A DNA stretch of 64,000 nucleotides from Bosea sp. NBC_00550 (GCF_026020075.1 NZ_CP102772.1:5047501-5111500); one strand, 5' to 3'. Counted from the first letter of the stretch, positions 9,517-18,542 are shown. The notes: generated from the letters alone by a model not told the origin. A program made the numbers and translations.

Positions 9517-9613
9517 ATTCGGGCGGAGCGAAGCGGAGGCCGGAATCCATCGTAGAAAGTCGCGCCTTACGATGGATTCCGGATCGGCGCCGCTACGCGG
9601 CTTGCCCGGAATG
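9517..9613. repeat. Dispersed palindromic repeat, copy 1
   Basis: Nested inverted repeat between the binding-protein and permease genes. Inner arms CGGAATCCATCGTA (9541-9554) and TACGATGGATTCCG (9568-9581) pair over 14 bp, and the outer ends are CATTC-GGGC and GCCCGGAATG. A related element lies at 52410-52507. In the transcript it would form a stable hairpin that could limit expression of the permeases relative to the binding protein. Confidence 0.7.
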
Positions 9614-9640
9614 CCGGTGAGGTTCCTCGGCCAGAACCGC

Positions 9641-11227
9641 TCACCCCTTGGTGAGGTAGCGGAAATCTGGCTCGCGGCAGGGCTGGAACTGGTAGCCGCC
9701 GATCGACTTCTGCAGCGCCACGTCATGGGTTGGCTGGTTGATCGGCACCATCGGCACCTCGTTTTCCACCAGCTTGATGAAGTCGATCACATTGGCGTCG
9801 TAGGCGGCCTTGTCGGGCGCGAAGCGGGCGGCATCGACGAGCTTGTCCAGCGCCGGGTTCTGGTACGCGGCGATGTTGAAGATCGAGTTGTTGCCGTGCA
9901 TCGTCCAGAACAGATAGTAATCGGGATAGTCGAGCCAGCCAGCGAAACGGTTTAGCACCATCGGGTTGGTCTTCTTGGCGATTTCGGTGCGGAAGTTCGC
10001 GCCTGGAACCTTGTTGATCTCGACGGTTATGCCAATGCCGGCCAGCGCTTCCTTGATCAGCACAGCCATCGGCTCGGCGACAGTCGCATTGCCCGCGTCG
10101 AAATACAGCGTCGTCGAGAAGGGGCCGCCTGCGGCATCGACGAGGGCCTTGGCCTTGGCGACGTCGCTCTTATAGGGGAAGGGCTGCGGCCAGGCGACTT
10201 TCGGCTCGGTGCCGCCCGACATATCGACGCCGCGGCCGAAAAGCGAGGCCTGCAGAATCTTCTCATAAGGCATCACCCAGGCCACGGCCTGGCGCAGGCG
10301 GACATCCTTGAACGGGCCGACCTGCGTGTTGAGATAGCAGCCCCAGACGCCGTTGGGGATCGGCACGCCGACGACATTGACCTTGCCCGCGTCGAGCAGG
10401 TCCTTGAAGTCCTTCGGCGGCAGACCGTATGAGACGTCCGCATCGCCGCGCTCCATCAAAGCCCTGCGGGTCGAGGGCGAGGCGATGTCGCGCGCGATGA
10501 TGCGGCGCAGCTGCGGCAGCTTTCCGCATTTCCAGTCGTCATTGCGGACATAGATCGTCTCGACGCCCGGCTTCCAGCTCTCGACCTTGTAGGCGCCGGA
10601 GCCGGCGACGTTGTTCTTCAGCCATTCCTTGGCATGGGGGTCGCCACCGCCATTCTTGATCGCGAGCTCGGAGTCGAAGACGAACGGGATCGTGACCGCG
10701 AGGTTCGGCAGCGTCATCTTGTCCTTGCGGACGAAGTCGACGCGAAAGGTCTTCTCGTCGACGACGACGAATTGCTCGGGCTTCTCCAGCGAGCCGGCAT
10801 TCATCTGCGTCGTGGAGAAGCCGCCGATCGTGCAGGCGCGATCGAGCGACCATTTGACGTCGGTCGCAGTGACCTTGCGGCCCGAATGGAAGGTGGCGTC
10901 GCGGAGCTTGAAGGTGCAGCTCATGCCGTCCGACGCGACCTGCCAGCTCTCGGCCAGCTCCCCCTCGAGCTCGCCCATCGAGATGGTGTTGCCGCCGCCG
11001 CCGGAGATCGGCACCGGCTTGAAGCGCAGCAGGCGGTCATAGCAGTTTAGCGCGACGCCATTGACCGGCTGCGACGAGCCGATGCCCTGCATGTCGAGGC
11101 TGTTGGGCCCGTACTCCTGAACCAGCAGCAGGGTTTCAGCCCGGCCAACGGCCTGGGCTTGCGCCTGGCTACGCGCGACGAACGGCGCGGCAAGACCTGC
11201 GGCGATGGCGGTGCGGCGTGTGATCAT
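9641..11227 (-). CDS. Dipeptide-type ABC transporter substrate-binding protein
   Basis: A 528-aa periplasmic binding protein of the SBP_bac_5 (DppA/OppA) family. The N-terminus has a twin-arginine-like start (TRRTAIAAG) and a cleavable signal ending near residue 26. The domain body includes LRDATFHSGRKVTATDVKWSLDRA, the usual family block, and VRLRQAVAWVMPYEKIL. I chose the ATG at 11227 because the longer frame adds sequence with no signal peptide. It is the first gene of the transporter-atzH-gntR run. Its ligand is unknown; by context it is a carboxybiuret, biuret or related ureide. Confidence 0.9.
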   Translation of the reverse strand: MITRRTAIAAGLAAPFVARSQAQAQAVGRAETLLLVQEYGPNSLDMQGIGSSQPVNGVALNCYDRLLRFKPVPISGGGGNTISMGELEGELAESWQVASDGMSCTFKLRDATFHSGRKVTATDVKWSLDRACTIGGFSTTQMNAGSLEKPEQFVVVDEKTFRVDFVRKDKMTLPNLAVTIPFVFDSELAIKNGGGDPHAKEWLKNNVAGSGAYKVESWKPGVETIYVRNDDWKCGKLPQLRRIIARDIASPSTRRALMERGDADVSYGLPPKDFKDLLDAGKVNVVGVPIPNGVWGCYLNTQVGPFKDVRLRQAVAWVMPYEKILQASLFGRGVDMSGGTEPKVAWPQPFPYKSDVAKAKALVDAAGGPFSTTLYFDAGNATVAEPMAVLIKEALAGIGITVEINKVPGANFRTEIAKKTNPMVLNRFAGWLDYPDYYLFWTMHGNNSIFNIAAYQNPALDKLVDAARFAPDKAAYDANVIDFIKLVENEVPMVPINQPTHDVALQKSIGGYQFQPCREPDFRYLTKG

Positions 11228-11528
11228 CGGTTGGAGACCCCTCGTTTTGCCAGTCGGATGTCGCGGCGCGCCGGATGATGGGAAGCGCCCCCGCAGACCG
11301 CGCGTTCGGCCGCAGCGCGAGCGCTGTCTCGGCGCGCGGCGGCTCGGGCTGGACTCGGACGAAGATGCGGTTTGGCGTCGGCGCACATGGCGCTTTCAAA
11401 GCACGTAGCGTGCCAGCGGGTAGGGAACTGAAATGCTTTCAAAAAGGCGCGCGTCGCCGAATGCGTACGCCGCATTGTATGCAATGCGCAGAAAGATGCC
11501 TAAAAAATTGGCCGATATACTAGATGCC
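11228..11528. promoter_or_regulatory. Promoter region of the transporter operon
   Basis: Non-coding stretch of 301 bp upstream of the binding-protein gene. It contains the palindrome CGCATTG-TATG-CAATGCG at 11471-11488, whose core TTGTATGCAA (11475-11484) matches 9 of 10 bases of the site at 2761-2770. A regulator of the GntR family could act here. I saw no convincing small gene. Confidence 0.45.
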
Positions 11529-12215
11529 CTAGCCTGCGCCGCTTAGCGCGGCGCGGATCCCGATCTCAGCCGAATCGAGAATGCCGAAGTCGGCGGCGGG
11601 TTCGCTTAGCCGAGCAGCATAGCCCGACAGATTGGTGCTCCAGAACATGACGGTGTCGAGCGACGACCGGGCGGCCAGATCCCGGGCCTTCGCCAGCAAC
11701 GTGTCGCTACCGACATAGGCTGCATCGAGATTGTCGACGATGCCGAGCCAGCTGTGGTCGATGATGTCCACGCCCTGTGAGCGGAACCTCTCGAGGATAT
11801 CGAGGGATTCGATCTCGTCGCCCTGAGTGACGAACCCGATCCTTTTCTCAGCCGCCGCCGTCAGGAGCGCGACGGCCGCGAGCGACGTTGTGACCGCCGG
11901 GATTCCCGTCCGGTCCTCGATCCGCCGGCACAGCTCGCGATCGGCGTCGAAGCCCAGCGCTGCCCCGCGCGTCGCGTTCCAACAAATCACATCGACGCCA
12001 GCATCGGCCAGCAGCATGGCAGCGCCGTCGAACGGTTCGAGCCTGTAGCCGGGCGCTGTACCGGTCTCGACGATCCCGCCATAAGGCACGCGCGCGATGC
12101 AGCAGTCGATGTTCGGGTGGCCCGCAAGCATCTGGCCCGCCACGCGCTCGACGACCCTGTTGGACGACGGGACGATCAGGCCGATGGCGCGGCGCGAACA
12201 AGCTGTCTCGGACAT
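11529..12215 (-). CDS. Maleate isomerase/arylmalonate decarboxylase-family protein
   Basis: A 228-aa member of the Asp/Glu racemase superfamily, maleate cis-trans isomerase branch. The N-terminal block RRAIGLIVPSSNRVVE is diagnostic. The two cysteines normally used for catalysis are not at their usual places: the first motif reads CWNATRG (78-84), with Ala where Cys is expected, and the second reads FWSTNL, with Ser193 for Cys. Cys78 is three residues away. It may therefore be a different enzyme or inactive. I chose the ATG at 12215 because it gives the family's usual N-terminus; an upstream start at 12269 is possible. It lies downstream of nothing obviously coupled. The reaction is unknown. 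Confidence 0.7.
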   Translation of the reverse strand: MSETACSRRAIGLIVPSSNRVVERVAGQMLAGHPNIDCCIARVPYGGIVETGTAPGYRLEPFDGAAMLLADAGVDVICWNATRGAALGFDADRELCRRIEDRTGIPAVTTSLAAVALLTAAAEKRIGFVTQGDEIESLDILERFRSQGVDIIDHSWLGIVDNLDAAYVGSDTLLAKARDLAARSSLDTVMFWSTNLSGYAARLSEPAADFGILDSAEIGIRAALSGAG

Positions 12216-12464
12216 GGCAGGCCGCGTGCTCCGGCTGATAGGGGCGCCGGATATGAATCCAGCTGGCATATCGCTTTGCGATCAATAGCCTTCATCTGTC
12301 GAGTGAATGCGCCCACGCATGCAGTGGACGACAGCATGTCCATCTGTCCGCCTATCGACCAGGCACCACGCCGCTCCGACCGAAATGTCAGATCCCGCGG
12401 TTTCTCGATGTACGGGATCGGCGCATTTGCCCATTGCCGCTTTGGCCCATGCCCAAGAGCGTTT

Positions 12465-12902
12465 TCAACCGGCCGTATGTTGCTCGTTGGCTTTGGCGCT
12501 TCTCAAGGAAGCGACAATGGTCCAGCCAACGATTGCGATGGTGATCGCGGCGAGGACGGCAGCGATCGGGCGGTCGACGAGGCCGATCAGCCTGCCGTCG
12601 GATTTGATCATCGAGTTGATGAAATACTCCTCCAGCAAGGGCCCGAGCACGACGCCGAGGATGACCGGCGCGACGGGGAAATCGTTTTCCTCCAGCACGA
12701 AGGCCAGCACGCCGAAGGCGAGCATCAATCCGACGTCGAACAGCGAGTTGTTGATCGCGTAAGAGCCGACAATGGCGAACAGGAGAATGATCGGCATCAG
12801 CATCCTGCGCGGCACGCTGGGTGACGTCTCAACGTCAGCTCCAAGCGAGACGCTGCCTATCAGCGCAAAACTCTCGCCATACGAGCTCACGACCAGATGC
12901 AT
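12465..12902 (-). pseudogene. TctA remnant (C-terminal fragment of TTT permease)
   Basis: About 115 residues match the C-terminal fifth of TctA, the large membrane subunit of tripartite tricarboxylate transporters: PRRMLMPIILLFAIVGSYAINNSLFDV, then VLEENDFPVAPVILGVVLGPLLEE. Intact TctA has about 500 residues, as in the copy at 53056-54567. The first 28 or so codons are unrelated to the family. No other TctA part or TctB/TctC gene is next to it, so it is a deletion remnant of a lost transporter. Residual expression is unlikely to give function. Confidence 0.75.
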
Positions 12903-12920
12903 TTGATGCCGGCTCGATTC

Positions 12921-13388
12921 TTAATCCCTCACGGGGTTCGGCTGCATCGTCTCGACGTTGTCGAGCACGCGGCGGAGCAGCCGAACCAGGGTCGTGACCT
13001 CGGCATCGGACAGCCCTTCGGTCATTTCGGTATTGGCTTGTCGCAGCGCTTGACGCCCTGCCGGCAATTTTTCAATGGCGGCGTCCGTGAGTGAAACGAG
13101 GCTGCTGCGGCGGTCTCGCGGATCGGGATCTCGGCGGACGAGCCCATCCCGCTCCATACGCCCGAGAAGCTGCGCCATCGTCGGCTGCTCGACCTTGGCG
13201 AGACGGGCGAGCTCGGACTGAGCCAATCGTTCTCCGTTCCGCAACATCGAGAGCACCGGCAACTGCGCGGTGGCGAGACCGAGCGGGCGCAGCCGCGCAT
13301 CGCCGACGCGCGTCAAACCCCGCGCGATGCGGCTCAGATAATGTCCGGGGTGTTCGAGCGGTTGCCAGCCATCGTCGTCGAGCGCCAT
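12921..13388 (-). CDS. MarR-family transcriptional regulator
   Basis: A 155-aa winged-helix protein. The recognition region QSELARLAKVEQPTMAQLLGRMERDGLVRRDPDPRDRRSSLVSLTDAA is the standard MarR wing with its conserved DxRxxxxxLT motif. Flanking helices at both ends form the dimer interface. It is divergent from the flavin monooxygenase gene, with only 56 bp between them, and presumably represses both until a phenolic or antibiotic-like ligand binds. Confidence 0.9.
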   Translation of the reverse strand: MALDDDGWQPLEHPGHYLSRIARGLTRVGDARLRPLGLATAQLPVLSMLRNGERLAQSELARLAKVEQPTMAQLLGRMERDGLVRRDPDPRDRRSSLVSLTDAAIEKLPAGRQALRQANTEMTEGLSDAEVTTLVRLLRRVLDNVETMQPNPVRD

Positions 13389-13444
13389 TGCATAGCATCC
13401 TATGTTTAGTTATATAGTATCCTATCTAACTAAAGGAACGGCTT
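13389..13444. promoter_or_regulatory. Divergent marR/monooxygenase control region
   Basis: AT-rich 56-bp spacer with two imperfect copies of ATCCTAT (around 13399 and 13421), each followed by TTTAGTTA or CTAACTAA, and an inverted pair TTAGTTA/TAACTAA. This is the usual layout for a MarR dimer operator overlapping both promoters. AAGGA before 13445 serves as ribosome site. Confidence 0.5.
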
Positions 13445-14581
13445 ATGACAATGATGGGAACGATCGGCATCGTTGGCGGTGGACCGGGCGGACTAATGCT
13501 CGCCAGACTGCTGCAACGGCGCGGGCGCAAGGTGGTCATTTTCGAACGCGACGCCAACATCGACGCGCGGCCACAGGGCGGCTCGCTCGACATGCATGCG
13601 GAAACCGGCCAGCGCGCGATGCGGCAGGCTGATCTCGAACACGCATTCGCAGCGGAGGCTCGCCCGGAAGACCAAGGCGACAGGTTGTATGACCAGCATG
13701 GCACGCTGCTGTTCGACCGCGATGGCTCGGGAGACGACCGACCCGAGATCGACCGCACGGCATTGCGTCGCATCCTCGTCGACTCGCTCGAACCCGGCAC
13801 GATCCAGTGGAACGCGAAAGTGGCAACGGTCGAGTCTGTCGATGGCGGCGTGCAAGTCGTCCTCGACCGCGTCTCCCACCGCTTCGCTGCCGTGGTCGGT
13901 GCCGATGGGGCGTGGTCGCGGGTTCGCCCGTTGCTCACCGATGCACGACCCGCTTACGAAGGCGTGACACTCGTCGAGCTCGGGTTCGACGTCGCCCGCC
14001 ACCCGCATGTCGACCGGCTCGTCGGGAGCGGCAAGATGTTCGCGGTGGGTGCCAATCGCGTGCTGATCGCGCAGCGAAACGGGGACGGTCATATCCGCGG
14101 TTACGCCGGGCTACGGATGAAGGAAGACGAAGCACGTCGCTGGGCGCAACTCCCTGGCGATGAGGTCCGGGCTCACGTGCTGGATGCCTTCGCGGAATTC
14201 GCCCCCGCCTTGACCAAGCTGATCATCGACGGCGATCTTCTCGCGGTACGGCCTCTATATGCGCTCCCCATCGGGCTGAGCTGGGCTCCGGTACGGGGGA
14301 TCACAGTGATCGGCGACGCGGCGCATCTGATGTCGCCGTTCAGTGGCGAAGGCGTGAATCTCGCGCTCGCCGACGCAGTCGATCTGGCGGAGGCGCTGAC
14401 TTCGGGTAAAGGCTGGGATGCGATTGCGGCGTTCGAGGCGATGATGGCCGGTCGCGCCGGGGAGGCTGCGAAAGGCGCGGCTGCCGGACTCGACAGCGCC
14501 GTCTCTTTGCAAGGGGTGGCGCCGGTGCTTGAACATTACAAGGAGCGTGTCATCGCTTCGAGCGACCGACTCTCGGTTTGA
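13445..14581 (+). CDS. TetX-like FAD-dependent monooxygenase
   Basis: A 378-aa class A flavoprotein hydroxylase. The N-terminal dinucleotide fold is GIVGGGPGGLML (about 8-19). The second FAD motif GDAAHLMSPFSGEGVNLALADA lies near 288-310, as in TetX and PHBH-type enzymes. The family hydroxylates aromatic or polyketide substrates with NAD(P)H and O2. The substrate here is unknown; tetracycline inactivation should not be assumed from family membership. It is divergent from, and probably repressed by, the adjacent MarR protein. No redox partner is needed for this class. Confidence 0.87.
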   Translation: MTMMGTIGIVGGGPGGLMLARLLQRRGRKVVIFERDANIDARPQGGSLDMHAETGQRAMRQADLEHAFAAEARPEDQGDRLYDQHGTLLFDRDGSGDDRPEIDRTALRRILVDSLEPGTIQWNAKVATVESVDGGVQVVLDRVSHRFAAVVGADGAWSRVRPLLTDARPAYEGVTLVELGFDVARHPHVDRLVGSGKMFAVGANRVLIAQRNGDGHIRGYAGLRMKEDEARRWAQLPGDEVRAHVLDAFAEFAPALTKLIIDGDLLAVRPLYALPIGLSWAPVRGITVIGDAAHLMSPFSGEGVNLALADAVDLAEALTSGKGWDAIAAFEAMMAGRAGEAAKGAAAGLDSAVSLQGVAPVLEHYKERVIASSDRLSV

Positions 14582-14862
14582 CCTGCCTGTGGAAGACCCT
14601 TCCGGCAGGAGCGGCATCGGTCGATCCAGGCGCTCGGATCATCCTGGATCGCACCCCGGCGAAAGCGTCGCAAGGACGTCCGCTGTTCGGCGAGCGGTCA
14701 ACGTCCGCGACCGACCCAGGACCAAGGCATCGCCCTTATGAGGGCCCCGCTCTTCAAGAAGATGCCTTATGCACGATCAGGCATAGCGTTGGACATTCGC
14801 CAATGAGGCCGAATGGATCAACGCTGGTCCAGCTCACATTCGAAGGGCGGACAACGACCAGG

Positions 14863-15603
14863 TCACCTTCCAGGACCAGTTCCACTGCCGCCATTCACGC
14901 CCCCGATTTGAAACTGGGTAAGCTTGACGCCTCCGCGCTCGGCCGTCGCGGCGATATGATCCATCATGGCCTGCGCACTCTTGACGAAGCAGCCGGTTTC
15001 CAGCGCCTCAACGATGAGCCGGTGCTCGGCGGCCGTAAATTCCAACGTTTCCATGCGACTCATGGGAATGCGCTGGGCCTCGAGGATGACCCTATGCGCG
15101 CTCATGAAGCTCCCGATAAGCACCGTATTTCCGGAGGCCTCGACGATAATGACATGAAATTTCCGGTCGTTTGATGCCAGAGAGACGAGGTCTTGCCGCG
15201 TCGCCGCCTCGACCATCGCGGCAAGGCACGCCTTGAGCTCCTCCATGATGGCTGACGTCATGCGTGTGGCCGCCAAGCCCGCAGCATACCCTTCCAGACT
15301 ATAGCGAAATTCGTAGACTTCCTTTGGCGCAGCAAGCCCGAGGTGACGCCAGTGCGGCACCCTGGCTTCCGGGGCCACCACGAATACACCTTTCCCGACC
15401 TCGACTCGCAAAAGGCCGATCGTCTCGAGAATCGAGATCGCCTCGCGCAGGGACGATCGGCTGATTCCAAGCTGCTCCGACAAGATGCGCTGTGACGGCA
15501 GCTTTTGACCGGGTTCCACCTGCCCCCGCTCGATCATCTCCTGCAGTTTTCTAACCGTCTCGTGAGGCACCATGTGGCGCTCGGGAAGGTGTGACGATTG
15601 CAT
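14863..15603 (-). CDS. GntR-family regulator with FCD domain
   Basis: A 246-aa FadR-like regulator. The winged helix contains LPSQRILSEQLGISRSSLREAISILETIGLLRVEVGKGVFV. The FCD domain follows, with FRYSLEGYAAGLAA, NDRKFHVIIVEASGN and AAEHRLIVEALETG. I chose the ATG at 15603 because GGAG precedes it at good spacing. It is divergent from the amino-acid-type importer and allA, and probably senses a ureide or the transported compound. The palindrome at 15690 in the shared promoter region is a plausible target. Confidence 0.88.
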   Translation of the reverse strand: MQSSHLPERHMVPHETVRKLQEMIERGQVEPGQKLPSQRILSEQLGISRSSLREAISILETIGLLRVEVGKGVFVVAPEARVPHWRHLGLAAPKEVYEFRYSLEGYAAGLAATRMTSAIMEELKACLAAMVEAATRQDLVSLASNDRKFHVIIVEASGNTVLIGSFMSAHRVILEAQRIPMSRMETLEFTAAEHRLIVEALETGCFVKSAQAMMDHIAATAERGGVKLTQFQIGGVNGGSGTGPGR

Positions 15604-15689
15604 TTCGGCTCCGACGGCAAACGAAGAGCGCACTCCCTGAGAAGCCCGCGATTGACACAGCATTGCTCGGATGCTTGGTTCTCAGCAAG

Positions 15690-15700
15690 TGGTCAGACCG
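15690..15700. promoter_or_regulatory. FadR-like operator candidate
   Basis: TGGTCAGACCG is nearly a perfect palindrome around a central A and matches the TGGTNNNACCA consensus of FCD-type GntR proteins at 10 of 11 symmetrical positions. It lies between the divergent gntR and the importer genes, 22 bp before the permease start. Confidence 0.5.
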
Positions 15701-15721
15701 GTCGGATGTCTTGGAGGTTTA

Positions 15722-16591
15722 ATGTCGTCGACGCAGCCTGCAAGGATCGTTCCGGCAACCTATTGGGGTCAGCGCTTTGCCGTGCTGCTGCTTTGCACCG
15801 TTGTCGGCTGGCTGCTCGTGCAGGTGGCGCGCACAGACAACGTGAATTGGTCGGTCATTCCGGAATATCTGTTCAACGCTTCGATCCTCTCCGGCATTCG
15901 CCTGACGCTTTTGATGACGTTCCTCGCCGTGGCGATCGGGGTCGCCGGCGGCATCGTCTTGGCCGCGATGAAGGAGTCGCGGAACGCCATGCTCTCGACC
16001 GCGGCGGGCATTTACATCTGGTTTTTCCGCGGCACGCCGCTGCTCGTTCAGCTGATCTTCTGGTTCAATATCCAGCTGTTCATTCCGTCGGTCGGCGTCG
16101 CGGGCTATTCGATCAATACCAACGCGCTTGTGTCGCCGTTTACGGCAGCCCTGCTCGCGCTCAGCCTGAATGAAGCAGCCTATATGGCCGAGATCGTGCG
16201 AGGCGGGCTTCTGGCGGTCGACAAAGGGCAGTCGGAAGCTGCAATGGCCTTAGGATATACGCCTGGGCAGACCTTTCGCAAGATCATCCTGCCTCAGGCA
16301 ATGCGTGTCATCATTCCACCGATCGGAAATCAAACGATCTCGATGCTGAAGACGACGTCGCTGGTTTCTTTCGTGGCAGCCCAGGATTTGCTGACACGGG
16401 TTCAAAATATATATGCAAAGAACTTTCTGGTCATCGAGCTGCTGTTCGTTGCGGCTATCTGGTACTTGGTGATGACGAGCGTTGCCACGGTTATACAAGG
16501 TTGGATCGAGCGCAGGTTGAGCCGCGCTTCGACCAAACGGCCCGCGCGGTTGTCTCCGAGGCAGCTCGCAGCAAGCGCAGGGCAAGCATGA
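15722..16591 (+). CDS. Polar amino-acid-type ABC transporter permease
   Basis: A 289-aa HisM/GlnP-family inner-membrane permease. An N-terminal segment near 20-40 is followed by the conserved core with [15 protein letters not shown] and the EAA loop [29 protein letters not shown] chose the ATG at 15722 because TTGGAGG precedes it. The next gene starts within its stop codon. A single permease implies a homodimeric channel. The allA gene downstream suggests a ureide or ureidoglycine-like substrate. Confidence 0.9.
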   Translation: MSSTQPARIVPATYWGQRFAVLLLCTVVGWLLVQVARTDNVNWSVIPEYLFNASILSGIRLTLLMTFLAVAIGVAGGIVLAAMKESRNAMLSTAAGIYIWFFRGTPLLVQLIFWFNIQLFIPSVGVAGYSINTNALVSPFTAALLALSLNEAAYMAEIVRGGLLAVDKGQSEAAMALGYTPGQTFRKIILPQAMRVIIPPIGNQTISMLKTTSLVSFVAAQDLLTRVQNIYAKNFLVIELLFVAAIWYLVMTSVATVIQGWIERRLSRASTKRPARLSPRQLAASAGQA

Positions 16592-17370
16592 TGACCGGGC
16601 AAGAATTCGTGGTTCAGGCCGAAGGGGTCCGCAAATCCTACGGCTCGATCGAGGTGCTAAGCGGGATCGACCTCAATCTCAAAGCCGGCGAAGTGGCCTG
16701 CATCATCGGGCCTTCCGGAAGCGGCAAGTCGACCTTTCTGCGTTGCATCAATCATCTCGAAAAAATCGATGCCGGACGGATTCTCGTGAACGGCAAGCTG
16801 GTGGGCTACCACCAGCGTGGCGACACGCTCTACGAGATGAAACATGCTGAACTGGCTCGGCAACGCCGGGACATCGGGATGGTTTTTCAGCGGTTCAATC
16901 TGTTCGCGCATCTCGATGTGATGACCAACATCACGCAAGGTCCCATGCTCTTGAAGGGCGAAGCGAGGGACGTGGCGGTCGAGAACGCGCGACGGCTTCT
17001 CGCTATGGTCGACCTTCGCGAGAAGGAGCATGCCATGCCGGCAGAGCTTTCCGGCGGGCAGCAGCAACGTGTTGCGATCGCACGCGCACTCGCCATGAAA
17101 CCCAGCTTGATGCTGTTCGACGAGCCTACCTCCGCGCTTGATCCAGAACTGGTGGGCGAGGTGCTGGCGGTGATGAAGCGATTGGCACGGGAAGGCATGA
17201 CCATGCTGATCGTCACACATGAGATCGGCTTCGCGAGGGAAGTCGCGGATCGCGTGGTCTTTATAGACGGGGGGGTGATCGTCGAGGAAGGCCCGGCTCG
17301 GGAAGTTCTGCAGAATCCGCAAAAAGATCGGACGAAGAGTTTCCTCAGCCGGATCAACAATCACAATTGA
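16588..17370 (+). CDS. Polar amino-acid-type ABC transporter ATPase
   Basis: A 260-aa GlnQ/HisP-like ATPase with Walker A GPSGSGKS (about 40-47), signature [19 protein letters not shown], Walker [15 protein letters not shown] and the switch histidine in [15 protein letters not shown]. The ATG at 16588 overlaps the permease stop by 4 bp. An insertion around residues 75-90 ([17 protein letters not shown]) is seen in several HisP-type ATPases. It drives the adjacent permease. Confidence 0.93.
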   Translation: MMTGQEFVVQAEGVRKSYGSIEVLSGIDLNLKAGEVACIIGPSGSGKSTFLRCINHLEKIDAGRILVNGKLVGYHQRGDTLYEMKHAELARQRRDIGMVFQRFNLFAHLDVMTNITQGPMLLKGEARDVAVENARRLLAMVDLREKEHAMPAELSGGQQQRVAIARALAMKPSLMLFDEPTSALDPELVGEVLAVMKRLAREGMTMLIVTHEIGFAREVADRVVFIDGGVIVEEGPAREVLQNPQKDRTKSFLSRINNHN

Positions 17371-17386
17371 CAGGGGAATTGTTCAA

Positions 17387-18277
17387 ATGACGAGCAGGCT
17401 CAAAGCGGTCGTCCTGGCCGCCGCTATCGTATGGACGGGTTCGGCGGCTGCGGGAGAGCGCATTGCCGGCCTTTATGACATGTTGCCCGAGCGTATCCGC
17501 AACGCAGGTGCGATCATGGCCGCCAGCGATCCGCAGCAACCGCCCTACGATTTCTACGATGAGGACAACAAGACCCTCATCGGTGTCGAGCAGGAGCTTC
17601 TGGCCGAAGTAGCGTCGCGCATCGGAATTCCAATCAAGGTGTCAGCTGCTCCGTTTCCCAGTATCATTCCCGGCATCCAGTCTGGGCGCTTTGATCTCGG
17701 AGCGTCTGCGTTCGGGGACTTCGTCGAGCGCGAAAAGATCGTCGATATCATCGATGTGAACTATGAGGCCGCCGGTCTCGTGGTCGTTGCGGGCAATCCG
17801 CTTGGCATCAAGAAGCTCAGCGACATGTGCGGGCACCGCGGCGCCGCCCACCAAGGCTCGACCCCGCTCAAGCTCTTCGAACTGCAGGCTCAGAAATGTC
17901 CGAGTTCGAAGCCGCTTGAGATCATGGAGTTCCCAACCAGCGATCAGGCCCAGCTCGCGGTGAAGAGCGGGCGCGCAGATGCCTATATCGCCAATGTAGG
18001 CGTTTCAGCCTATTCGACTGCGAAGCAGCCCAAGGGCGGCATCCAGCTCGAACTCATCACCAGCGGCCGCTACGCGGTTGGTTATCAGGGGTGGATCGTC
18101 AACAAGAACAGTCCGGGCCTTCGCGATGCGGTGATCAAGGCTTTGCAGAGCATGGTCGACGATGGTTCTTACGCAGCGGTCTTCAAAAAATGGAACCTGT
18201 CGCAGAACGTTCTGCAAAAGGTGACGTATAACGATGCTGCTCGTTTTGGGGCAGATTACTTCAAGATCGAAGACTGA
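17387..18277 (+). CDS. Polar amino-acid-type ABC transporter binding protein
   Basis: A 296-aa periplasmic protein of the SBP_bac_3 family. A signal peptide covers about residues 1-22 (ending SAAAGE). The ligand domain shows PPYDFYDEDNKTLIGVEQELLAEVASRIGI and the hinge-region block SGRFDLGASAFGDFVEREKIVDI. It lies 16 bp after the ATPase gene. The usual DxR-type amino-acid contact is not obvious by eye, so the ligand may be a ureide or other small anion. Confidence 0.9.
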   Translation: MTSRLKAVVLAAAIVWTGSAAAGERIAGLYDMLPERIRNAGAIMAASDPQQPPYDFYDEDNKTLIGVEQELLAEVASRIGIPIKVSAAPFPSIIPGIQSGRFDLGASAFGDFVEREKIVDIIDVNYEAAGLVVVAGNPLGIKKLSDMCGHRGAAHQGSTPLKLFELQAQKCPSSKPLEIMEFPTSDQAQLAVKSGRADAYIANVGVSAYSTAKQPKGGIQLELITSGRYAVGYQGWIVNKNSPGLRDAVIKALQSMVDDGSYAAVFKKWNLSQNVLQKVTYNDAARFGADYFKIED

Positions 18278-18542
18278 GAGTGCTTCATTCGTTCGGGCGG
18301 GGCGACGTTCCGAGCGGAGCGGCGCCTCGCCCTCTGCGCGACCATCAAAGAGCAGCCCTCGACGTGTATCCGAAACCGTCCGGCGCTTTCCTCCGCAATC
18401 CCATCTCTTGACAGGCAGGGCCGGCTTCACCAACGCCTGTGCCGTCATCCGGCCGGTTCAAACGGCACCGTATCCACCTGCGGTGGACCGGCATCTACAA
18501 TGCGTGGAGGCCTCGATCCCGGCGGCCCCTTGAGGAACACCT

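Noticed and set aside
13445..14581. Tetracycline resistance gene
   Set aside because: The FAD motifs are shared by many class A hydroxylases and nothing specific to tetracycline binding could be verified.
14582..14862. Small frames between the monooxygenase and GntR genes
   Set aside because: No ribosome sites or homology; the 281 bp probably hold only the convergent 3' ends.
18278..18542. Possible small gene between the amino-acid-type binding protein and allA
   Set aside because: Frames are short, without ribosome sites, and differ in composition from the flanking genes. I treat it as spacer.
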